Assembly: GCA_035610365.1 (NCBI GenBank) | Contig: CM069436.1 | Location: 7,244,937-7,308,936 of the forward strand | Direction of reading: 5' to 3' | Source of the DNA: Aquatica leii | Taxonomy: Eukaryota; Arthropoda; Insecta; Coleoptera; Lampyridae | DNA length: 64,000 bases | Shown here: positions 54,935 through 64,000 of the stretch, one piece after another | Layout of the letters: each line of letters starts with the position of its first letter | How positions within the stretch are numbered: position 1 is the first letter of the stretch | The notes under the pieces: generated by a model | The model's database searches: none | Seen by the model: the letters and a program-made list of their open reading frames with translations, nothing else | What the model was told of the DNA's origin: nothing | Made by a program: the position numbers and the translations under genes

Positions 54935-57215
54935 TTAAAAAAAATTAAATATATAGTCAATTAAACCCCATGTGGGGTGAAGTTGACTATTACCTTATTT
55001 TACTTTTTTAATTGATAAAAAAATGCCTTATTGTATAATAATATTAGTAACAGTTAATAGTATATAAAAAAAGTCTGACGGGTTTATGTTGCTTTAAAAA
55101 AACTCGTCTTTTTGTATTTTACAAAAAAATATCTAGTTTCTATATTTTTACTATTGTTTAAGCTATTATCAATGTTCATTTAATGTGTTTTTTGTATAAA
55201 CCTTAGCAAAATATATATTTTTATTATTAACCCCAACTAACTTTGGAAATAAATTATAAGAAACATTAAATATGTAGTCAATTAAAACTCAAGTGGGGTA
55301 ACGTTAGCATAAACACTTAATACTACATAAAAACAAGTCTGACGCGTTTATGTTTTCTTTAAAAAAAGTAGCTTTTGTATTTTTCAGAAAAATGTCTAGT
55401 TCCTATATTTTTACTATTGTTTATGCTATTATCAATGTTCATTTAATGTATTTTTCAAATAAACCCTAGCAAAATATTATCTATTTTTATTATTAACACC
55501 CACTAACTTTGAAAAGAAATTATAAGAAAAATTAAATATGTAGTCAATTAAACCCCATGTGGGGTAAAATTGGCTATTACCTTATTTTACTTTTTTAATT
55601 AATAAAACAAATGGATTATTGTATAATAATGTTAGTAACAGTTAATACTATATAAAAAAAAGTCTGGCGAATTATGTCGTCTTAAAAAAACTCGTTTCTT
55701 CTATTTTTCAAAAAAATGTCTAGTTTCTATATTTTTACTATTGTTTATGCTATTATCAATGTTCATTTAATGTATTTTTTGTATAAACTCTAGCAAAATA
55801 TTATTTATTTTTATTATTAACCCTAACTAACTTTGAAAAGAAATTATAAGAAAGATTAAATATGTAGTCAATTAAACCTCATGTGGGGTAAAATTGACTA
55901 TTACCTTATTTTACTTTTTTAATTAATAAAACAAATGGATTATTGTGTAATAATGTTAGTAACAGTTAATACTATATAAAAAACAGAGTCTGACGGATTA
56001 TGTCGTCTTAAAAAATCTCGTTTCTTTTATTTTTCAAAAAAATGTCTAGTTTCTATATTTTTACTATTGTTTATGCTATGATCAATGTTCATTTAATGTA
56101 TTTTTTGAATAAACCCAAACAAAACATTATCTTTTTATTATTAACCCCTACTAACTTTGAAAAGAAATTATAAGGAAAATCAAATTTGTAGTCAATTAAA
56201 CAACATGTGGGGTGCAGTTGACTATTACCTTATTTTACTTTTTTAATTGATAAAAAATGCGTTATTTTATAATAATGTTAGTAACAATTAATGCTATATA
56301 ATAAAGTCTGACGGATTATGTCGTCTTAAAAAAACTCGTTTCTTCTATTTTTTAATAAAATGTCTGGTTTCGATATTTTTACTATTGTTTAAGCTATTAT
56401 CTATGTTCATTTAATGTATTTTTTGAATAAACCCTAGCAAAATATTATCTGTTTTTATTATTAACATTAACTAACTTTGGAAAGAAATTATAAGGAAAAT
56501 TAAAACTTGTAGCCAATTAAACTCCATGTGGGATGAAGTTGGCTATTACTTTATTTTACTTTTTTAATTAATAAAGCAAATGGATTATTGCATAATAATG
56601 TTAGTAACAGTTAATACTACATATATAAAAACCAGTCTGACAGGTTTATGTTGTCTTAAAAAAAAACTAGTTTTTGTATTCTTCAAGAAAATGTCTAGTT
56701 TCCATATTTTTGATATTGTTTAAACTGTTTTTAATGTTCATTTAATGTATTTTAGAATAAACCGTTGCAAAATATCTATTTTTATTTTTAACCCTAACTA
56801 ACTTTGGAAAAAAATTATAAGAAAAATTAAATATGTAGTCAATTGAACCTCATGTAGGGTGAAGTTGACTATTACTTTTTTTTACTTTTTTATTTAATAA
56901 AACAAATTGATTATTGTATAATAACGTTAGTAACAGTTAATACTGTATAAAAAAAGTCTGACGGGTTTATGTTGTCTTAAAAAAACTAGTTTTTTGTATT
57001 CTTCAAAAAAATGTTTAGTTTCTATATTTTTACTATTGTTTATGTTATTATCAATGTTCATTTAACGTATTTTTTGAATTAATCCTAGCAAAATATTCTC
57101 TTTCTATTATTAACCCCAGCTAACTTTGGAGAGAAATTATAAGAAAAATTAAGTATGTAGTCAATTAAATCCCATGCGGGGTGAAGTTGATTATTACCTT
57201 GCAGTTAATACTATC
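54935..57215. repeat. Satellite array, about 7 monomers of about 323 bp
   Basis: The anchor TGTGGGG (or close variant) recurs at 54971, 55292, 55558, 55882, 56206, 56527, 56853 and 57175. Spacings are 321, 266, 324, 324, 321, 326 and 322 bp; the short one has an internal loss of about 55 bp. Every monomer has GTAGTCAATTAAA, a CCCCATGTGGGG core, ATTACCTTATTTTACTTTTT, GTTAGTAACAGTTAATACTA, AAGTCTGACGG, TTTTTACTATTGTTTATGCT and CTAACTTTGGAAAGAAATTA (consensus wording). Monomers differ by substitutions, so the array is not very recent. No coding. The left border follows a Penelope-like fossil. Confidence 0.92.
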
Positions 57216-58564
57216 TTATTTTATTTTGTCAACTGCTATCGATAAGAAAACGAAGGCTTGTAACTTTTTTGTAACAATTTAGTAATGAATGAATTTTGAA
57301 ATAATTACAATTATGTTAGGAAGAAACGCAACTCTGAACAAACCACATAGGATTTGTATTACAATCTTTAATTCTACATCCATAGAATTGTGAAAAAATA
57401 GTTTAAAATTCAATTGTAATTAATTCAATAATAACGTATTAACTTTTGATGTAAAAACAGTTCGCGTAAGACATAAATAAAAAAACCTTGTGTATCATTC
57501 TTTAAAAATTGAAAATATTTTATGATAATCATCTATTTATTAAATAACTTTTTTAGTGTTAAAATCTCGACGAACGCATCCAAGTTTACACAGACAGAAG
57601 AAATTTATGCTGCATTTCAATGATTTATCAGTCTGCAAGCACAAACCCCCAGGTTTTATTGTCATCAAAACGCGAAACACCTAATATTAATAACCTTAAT
57701 AGCGCATAAAGTACTATTGGATGTCAAGAGAAAATATTTTAACCACTAATAAGTTTTACTTTGTGTCTAGACTAACTTGTAATATTCACTTCAAGAAGAC
57801 ATTCAACCCGATGATGCCTACAAAACCCTATTCTTTGTTCTGTGTTGTGATTATTTATACATTGTATTTTGTATAAACTTGAAAGTACTTTGATTAGAAT
57901 TATTAATTGCAAAAGTTGTGGTAATTATAATAGAACTGGTTTGTTATTTTATTCATTAAAATTTTTGGTATTGTCCTCATATTTAAAAATTTGATAAGCA
58001 ATACTCATAAATATATTTAATTATTATATAGTGTTCGTTTTGACATGAAAATGACAGCTGTTATTAAGCTCATTCTTATGCAGAATAACTTTTCTCATTT
58101 TTTCCAAAATGGAACATGCAGCAAGTGATACATCATTGGAAAGGTCTTTTTGCAAAGATAACAAAAATCATATTGCTTTAACAATTGCGTTAACTATGTA
58201 AGAAACTAAAACAATAATATTTAATGAAGCTTTTAGACAAGATATTATGTTTTCAAACACTTAAAATGATCTTAGCCGTTTCTGAACAATAAGAAGAATG
58301 TTATCCCATATTTGTGTGAACAGCCTGCAGAATCGTTGGTGTGTTAGAATTAATTATTATTAATTATTATACTTGCGACCCTATTTATTAATAGGATATC
58401 CAAGTATGCAAATTTTTGGAAAATCGCTTTCCAGAAAAATAGATTGGTAAGCAACTTTAACTTATTTGTTATGTTGCCAAGATTTTTTATCAAATGAAGT
58501 AACGGATAATTTTATGTTTGGTAAAAAAAATGATTCTAAAGGCAGTTACAGTAACTTTCACTTT
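57216..58564. other. 1.35 kb AT-rich stretch, nothing recognised
   Basis: No gene, array or terminal repeat recognised. Short protein-like strings around 58080-58200 are in closed frames. Confidence 0.45.
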
Positions 58565-59090
58565 AAGGCATGGAATGTTTTTCTAAAAAAAATCGTCGCA
58601 AGCAGGATTCGAACCTAGGATATAGAAATCACTTTAAATTATAAATCAAATATCTAATAAACTGTTAATGTTAAAAAAAGTTTTTATTTGAATGAATTGT
58701 TAGGAAGAATTAACTCTATGAGAAACTGTAAAAATAGTTCAAATAATTTACATACGTACAAAATTATATAAGAAAAACTGTTAAAAATGACGGATAGATC
58801 CACTTTTGGTTTCTTTATCAGACCCATCTTTTGATAGAACCGAGAGAATATGAAAAGCCAGTTTTATACCAAATTTCAAGTTGCTAGGACTTTTGGTTCG
58901 AGAGTTATCGTGGGTACATCGTTACACATAGACACACACAGACACCCAATTTTTTTTTGTCAAAAATACATTTTTCTGACTCAGGAGACCTTAAAACGTA
59001 AAATTATGCAATACACATTTTTTGAAAAAAAATTGCGATCGCTATACTTTCCTTGTAGGAAAGTAAAAAATAGATGGGAAATTAAGAACA
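58565..59090 (-). repeat. Dispersed repeat with tRNA B-box-like end, copy 2 (longer)
   Basis: On the minus strand it starts with the hairpin CTTTCCTACAAGGAAAG (about 59049-59066) and continues through TATAGCGATCGCAA, GGTCTCCTGAGTCAGAAAA, a TGTGTGTGTCTATGTG-rich stretch, GATAACTCTCGAACCAAAAG and ATTCTCTCGGTTC. It ends with TAGGTTCGAATCCTGCTTGC (about 58603-58622), a pol III B-box-like string next to a T-run. 58590-58925 matches 42653-42989 in inverse. The type is uncertain: SINE-like or the end of a larger element. An 87-codon plus-strand frame here is a by-product of the repeat. Confidence 0.68.
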
Positions 59091-59179
59091 AAAGGTGTGG
59101 CTTAAGGCTTTGATCAAACGCAAGGAATTGAACTTTAGCTCCAGTGATCAGATATGCAAGTATACGAATGTCATATAGC

Positions 59180-59545
59180 ATTTAAAAAATGTAAAATTTC
59201 TACTTTTGATATTAATAAAGCTTTTCTAAATGGAAAGTTACCAAAAAAAATTTATAACGCAGTCAGATGGTTTTGATGACAACTCTGAAAAACTCTGTCA
59301 TTTAAAAAGACATCTCTATAGTCTGAAACAAGCGTCAAAGGATTGGAATGGAATGTCATCTTTACTTGATATCAAGGATACTGCTGATGATGTCTGCATT
59401 TTTTTATAACCACAAAAAAATTATTATTGGAATATTTAGATGATGGCATTGTAATAAGACAAGATGAAGAAAGTATTAACAGATTTGAGTGGAAAACTCA
59501 AGATGGACATTTATTTAAATAAATTGTAAATGGTCAAATGAGCTC
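59180..59545 (+). mobile_element. Ty1/copia LTR retrotransposon fossil (RT piece)
   Basis: The plus strand reads STFDINKAFLNGKLPKKIY, then a LKRHLYSLKQASKDWN-like stretch and YLDDGIVI, the characteristic copia order (DVKTAFLNG.L.EEIY; L..SLYGLKQA...W; YVDD). Only the reverse transcriptase piece survives. Broken and old. Confidence 0.75.
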
Positions 59546-60304
59546 TAGTTTCGTTTGGATTTTAATGAAAATAATTTTCTGTTTAATGTGTATTCCTATT
59601 TCTTACAATTAGAAATACGGTGAAATTTTACAGTTACTCTTATAAACAACATTTACGACGTCGCTTCTAAACGTCCAACAGTAATCCACTAACACTACAA
59701 GTGGCTACAACGCTCTCAGTGTTCATCACTGACGTCGCCAATATTTTTGGAACAAAACTTCAAGGAAGTATGCAAAATGTGCATTTTAAGGAACACATCG
59801 ACACCAACATCGCGAAATGCTTCATGCGAAAGATACTCAAAGAAAAATACAGTTTTACTTTGGCAAAACTTTAAAAACGAAATACCATGTAGAATACCAA
59901 TGCTTGAAAAAAAAACTACAAAAATGTATTGAAAAAAAACAGAAGACAGAAGAAGATATTTTAGGAAGCTTTGACGTCAATTGAAACAACCCATATGTTT
60001 TTATTAATTATACATAATCAAAGCAATAAGTGATTGAATCCATCAAACAAAAAAAAACAACAACTGAAACAGCAAAATAAAAATAATAATAGCTTTACCC
60101 GTTTACATTTTCATTTAAAAATAGTCACTTATGATGTAGTCAAATACCAAAACCGAGAACGTCGGTTAAAACATTTTTTCAACAACAGAAAAGTTTTAAA
60201 ATAATCTATTTTTATGTTCCAGCAATCAAAAAAGCAATAAAATAGTATATATTACAGTTAAAACGTTTTCCACAGCAATGTCATAAATGTATACGTAATA
60301 AGTA
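59546..60304. other. AT-rich stretch, nothing recognised
   Basis: A 61-codon frame at 59747-59932 has no recognisable motif. It may be 5' sequence of the Jockey-like fragment that follows, but I cannot show it. Confidence 0.4.
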
Positions 60305-60700
60305 CTCATTTTGCAAAAATTTTAATCTACCAAACTACTTAACTGACTTCAGCAACCTTCCAGATAATACAGCTCATGCTGGCACAGCCATAACAATAAA
60401 GAAATCTATCAGCCACTTTTAGTTACCTAAATATAAAGCAGCCCACCTACGAGCACAATCATAAAAAATGGAACACCAAAAATTTATAGACTTAGTCCTA
60501 GTTTCTTCTTGTGCCATCTAGTCGTGAACCCAAACAAACCATTTTGTTTACGGCGCGGTGTAAGTCAAAAGTCGCTTATAATGTAAACCAAAAAAAAACG
60601 CGGAAACTTAGGATCCTACACAGTCATAAAAGTTACAATGCTCTCTTACAAACCAACAGTAGCATACGTTTATTGACTTTTTCGCCACGACATAAAAATG
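60305..60700 (+). pseudogene. Jockey-like LINE endonuclease fragment
   Basis: The plus strand reads THFAK, a shift, then NLPNYLTDFSNLPDNTAHAG, TAITIKKSISHF, a stop and LPKYKAAHLRAQS (60310-60465). This matches the Jockey endonuclease pattern ETH...N..IPNY..Y...HP...AHGGTAIIIKN.I.H. Weaker text to about 60690 (NALL..PT, TFIDFFAT) fits the downstream NYN.LS.G.PTYWP....PDLIDFF region in shifting frames. Only this piece remains and it is old. Confidence is good for the first part and low for the second. Confidence 0.52.
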
Positions 60701-61442
60701 ATATTTTTAAAACTTCTTCCCAACACTAGAAGCAAAATTAATCGTACAAAGAAACTTCAACCATAAGAAAACTCAATAAAGATCTTACATAACAACAACT
60801 GGTGGCAAACGTAACCTCATTTAATACACAGTGCACGCCGCTTATTGGAATCACGGATAATATTATCAGTCGAGTAATGTTATTACTTTACTAAAGAACG
60901 CATGCTATTACATGGAAAAAACAGTTTATAGTAATTATTATTTCGGTTTATGTTATCAATTTTTTTCTCGGGTTTGTTTCTATACATGAACAATAACCTA
61001 TTTTGCATAAATTTTTTCGGTAAACTTTTACAATATCGTTGTTTGGAGTGAAATATTTTATTATTGTTTCTTAAGGATAGTGGTTTTTTGATAGTATTTT
61101 TAACCTACGTTTTCTTAAAGAATTAACTTAGAAAGCATACGCGTTCTTAGAATAACAACTTCATTTAACTACGTTTTCGTTATTGTTATTAAAAACTCCG
61201 AGTCCCAACGTGATTCTATTAAGCGGTGTGTACTGTACTACTAATTATATTTAAATAAAATTAATGCGTATCGAAATTCATGGATTAATAACAAACCTTT
61301 TCGTTCACCACTTTCCACGTATTCAAAAACAACCAAAAAATTTGGAATAACCATTTAAGAGTAGAAAATCCCAAATCGTTTTATGACAGTCTACAGCTAT
61401 CACTTTACGGCAACAACTTTTTTTAAAGAAAAAAAAAAGATT
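60701..61442. other. AT-rich stretch, nothing recognised
   Basis: No gene or repeat seen between the Jockey-like fragment and the Tigger-like element. Confidence 0.45.
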
Positions 61443-62875
61443 ACAGTGAAACGTTCGAATAGCAGACATTGCCGGTCCTGGAGATTGTATCCGCTATTCG
61501 GAGGTGGCTATAAAAAAAAGAAAAAGATAAACTTAAAAATGAAACACTTGTGTCAGTTTGTCTGCCAAGTTTACAGTAGAAGAGAAACTAGCAGCGTTTC
61601 CCATCTCTATAGAAAAAAATATTCGTTACAGTCACCAAAGCTTTTTGTAAACTTGTGATGAGAGTAGGTGAAGTTTCATCATCTTCATCTGCCTCGTCTT
61701 CTTCTTAACTTTCGGGATCATGAGTTTTGTATGGATATTTCCAGATCATCATGGTAAGTGGAAATGTCTACATCTATTGTGACATAGCTTTCTAGATCAA
61801 TTACTTCTATGAGAGATACAAATTCCTTGTCCAACATGAATTCTTCTTCTATATCACCCGTTTCTCCTAAAGATTCCAATATTTTAAAACCAGATCGCAA
61901 AAAGGTTGAAGAGCTGTCTTGTCAACAATTAAAGAAAAATGTATGTTGTCTTTAATCATTTTATGAGTCAATCAGTTATTATCCAGTCGTCTTCTTCCTA
62001 TATCAGTCAATAGGAAAGTTATTGATGTCCATTTTTTTAAAAACTCGTGGTCGTATGGGTTTACCAGTGATAAGAAGATGTACAAATTCTCCTAACATAT
62101 TGCAACACAAAAGTACAGTTAATCTTTCTTTTGGTACCACCACTGCATGTTTCATTTTTAAACGCCATAGTTTTGTTAGAAAAAACTCAAAACATGCCAG
62201 TATCGTCAGCATTAAAGATGTCCCGTTCCGAACAATTTGCACGAATGCTGAGTAATTTTTCTTTCAAATCATTTACAACATTTCTATCAACAACTGCAAC
62301 ATCTCTACAAATAGATTTGTATGTAATGTAGTAATTCAATTGATGAGTTTCAGCAATCTGTTTAGTCTTTTCTTGTAATGTCTCAAATCTTGCTAAACCA
62401 AGTTAAGACTTTAGAATCAACAACACTAGTGATACTTTTTCTCAATTTCCTTAATTTTTTTGCAAAATTTCCATCTTCAGGCTATGGTTTATAAAGATTA
62501 TCTTTAAGTGATTAGATATCTGAGATTTGGGTTTTACCAACAATGAACTGTTCTGTAAGTGCACGGATACCCAAGGAGTTGGATAGATGGTAGTAGTCAA
62601 GAATTAAAATTTTTTTGTTTGAACCCAGTGTTGTTTATCATCGCAAAAACGAAAAACACACAACGAAATTAAGAAAAGTGTGAAATATGTTTGCTTTCTG
62701 ATTCTATGGTTTTCTTTGATTTTCTAAATAAAAGAAAACCATAGATATTCTTAACTTTATAAGAAAAAAGTGTTCGCCATTGAAATAGTCAGTTATTCGG
62801 AGGTTTTCCCCTAGAAAACCGTTAAAATGTCCCCGTTCTTCAGTGTCCGCTATTTGGAAGTTAAAAGTTGAAAAA
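61443..62875 (-). mobile_element. pogo/Tigger-like DNA transposon, decayed
   Basis: The left end has ACAGTGAAACGTTCGAATAG (61444) with CCGCTATTCGGAGG inside it. The right end, reverse-complemented, reads AACTTCCAAATAGCGGACAC (about 62865) and CCTCCGAATAACTGAC, so both arms carry the same motif family as Tigger ends (ACAGT.GAACCTC..). The gene on the minus strand is pogo-type. Exact borders and the TA duplication are uncertain. Confidence 0.75.
61718..62420 (-). pseudogene. pogo/Tigger (CENP-B-related) transposase, broken
   Basis: Minus-strand text in order: RDVAVVDRNVVNDLKEKLLS (about 62230-62300), CSERDIFNADDTGMF (first catalytic Asp; family NADETG, so the following Glu is Asp), NKTMAFKNETCSGGTKRK (about 62120-62180), KERLTVLLCCNMLG and ITGKPIRPRVFKK (62003-62150, shifted), and a C-terminal acidic part GFKILESLGETGDIEEEFML (61718-61900). 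The N-terminal DNA-binding part is only faintly visible toward 62600, and the second and third catalytic acids are not found; the frame jumps from the KPIRP region to the acidic tail. Frameshifts and an internal loss make it inactive. Confidence 0.75.
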
Positions 62876-64000
62876 TAAACACAAACAATTAAAAATAGAA
62901 AAGAAAAAAAGTTAGAAAACGAAGTTTACTAAAAAACAAACTACAGCAGCCACTAAACAATAAAAACTATAAAAATATCTCTCATTTAACACACATAAAC
63001 ATCAACATACTACTTTGACGAATACAAAACATGACGTCAGTTTTCTATGCAGGCAGTAGCGGCGCTGTGATCTTAATTGAGATTATCTATATTGCTGCCC
63101 GTACAAGACCTCCTGACCTACTGGAATTTTTTATATTGAATGGATTGTTTCGTGTTACTGAAAAGCCTGTGATGTAGGCAATTATGCGTGCACGTGTGTT
63201 GGTGGTTGAGGACAGTGCACGTGCAAGCTCTTAAATGATATTAGTTTGATTTTACTTTGCTTTTGTTGGTACCATTTCGTCTTCACTTGTGATGTACGTC
63301 AAATATTTCCTCGAAAGGTAGTTTCGCCTTGGCATAGAAAGTTTCTCACCTACAGAGTCTATACAAACATATCAATTAAACACAGTAACTTATGATGTCG
63401 CATCTTTTCTTTTTCTAGTCATTCGCACGTCGTAGCAATTGGCTCAGCAAGGCAAGGATGAGATTCTTCTCGCTTTGCTAGCAATCATCGACAATTTGTA
63501 GGCAAGTGACTTTGCATGTAGAGCCAACACATTAGATTCATTAATAGATTTGCAAACCTAATTGAATCGTTTAATTCTGGTTGTTTGGAGTTACGCAAAC
63601 AGTCCGCTAATGATCCATTGATATGCGCTTTGTTACCGGCGGAACATTGCCAAACTAACCCCTTTTTGTTTGACACAGAGACTGATGTCATTTTTACACT
63701 GGCATGCTTCTATAGATTTGTTTTCATTCAGAATTGAATCAATAGGTTCGCTCTGCACTGAGAGAACCATTTTGTCAGAAGTCACAAAGATTAATGACCC
63801 TTTAGGATTCCTTTGTCTACCTACATTTTTCGCAAAACGATTAATGTAGCATCTGTGGGTTATAGGTTTAGATTAGGACACAGAGCCCCCTTAACAATTT
63901 TCGCAGTCGGTGGAAAAAGTATAAAGCATCACTCGTCGTATAAAGGCTTCTTTCGTTGAATGTTCGTTGCATTCATTCTGCTATGCGTCAGAGTTAAGTT
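62876..64000. other. Right edge: AT-rich with one coding-like minus-strand patch
   Basis: Nothing is recognised at 62876-63470. Two GTGCACGTG strings occur about 35 bp apart (63188-63230), each containing the E-box CACGTG. A coding-like patch is listed separately at 63485-63910. Confidence 0.4.
63485..63910 (-). pseudogene. Unrecognised coding-like fragment at the right edge
   Basis: The minus strand shows HRCYINRFAKNVGRQRNPKG, FVTSDKMVLSVQSEPIDSIL and ECQCKNDISLCV-like text, then after a shift WQCSAGNKAHINGSLADCLR and LNDSIRFANLLMNLMCWLYM. The amino-acid composition looks like real protein. I do not recognise the family; it could be a host gene relic or an unlisted transposon gene, and it may continue beyond the window. 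Confidence 0.3.

Noticed and set aside
58850-59113. 87-codon plus-strand frame as a gene.
   Set aside because: It lies wholly inside a dispersed repeat whose other copy does not preserve the frame to the end.

Overview
This window is AT-rich, intron-poor, heavily transposon-laden animal DNA, most likely from an arthropod and probably an insect. BEL/Pao, Ty3/gypsy and Ty1/copia fossils sit beside R1-like, RTE-like and Jockey-like LINEs, a Penelope-like element, Tc1, mariner-type, hAT and pogo/Tigger DNA transposons, MITEs and a satellite array. I recognise no host gene, tRNA or rRNA. Almost every readable protein fragment comes from a mobile element, so this looks like an old insertion-tolerant (intergenic or heterochromatic) stretch.

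Layout: 1-7480 holds BEL/Pao fossils in both orientations around a palindromic AT-rich repeat block (1046-2118). 7640-8700 and 12060-12770 are two old, diverged relics of a transposase family that also has three young copies here. 12740-16840 and 23765-29825 are two copies of one duplicated composite segment (Tc1 + LINE 3' end). Between them lies a three-level nest: a CACTG-ended transposon (16978-23721) holds a hAT element (17018-21183), which holds a CCCA-ended element (19008-20291). The second segment copy carries another CACTG-ended transposon (25881-28465) inserted next to the LINE YADD-like motif. 32512-37633 is a run of hairpin/MITE and Tc1/mariner elements, including a MITE inside a MITE. 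39245-46260 holds LINE fragments, chiefly an R1-like element on the minus strand, and a possible gypsy 3' end. 48968-51534 is the best-preserved CACTG-ended transposon, followed by a gypsy fossil, a Penelope-like fossil and a satellite of about 323 bp monomers (54935-57215). 58565-62875 holds a dispersed repeat, a copia fossil, a Jockey-like fragment and a pogo/Tigger element. Gaps between these are AT-rich with nothing recognisable.

The most interesting system is the CACTG-ended transposon family. It has three young copies of about 2.57 kb, with long imperfect terminal inverted repeats beginning CACTGGTCTGCA and 3-bp TAA target duplications. Each carries one roughly 565-600-residue gene with an N-terminal Cys-rich part and a C-terminal part that looks like a DDE/RNase H-fold transposase. 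Two much older relics of related subfamilies show the lineage has been active in this genome more than once. All copies seen here carry at least one break. No genes appear to cooperate in a host pathway; the story is insertion, nesting, duplication and decay.
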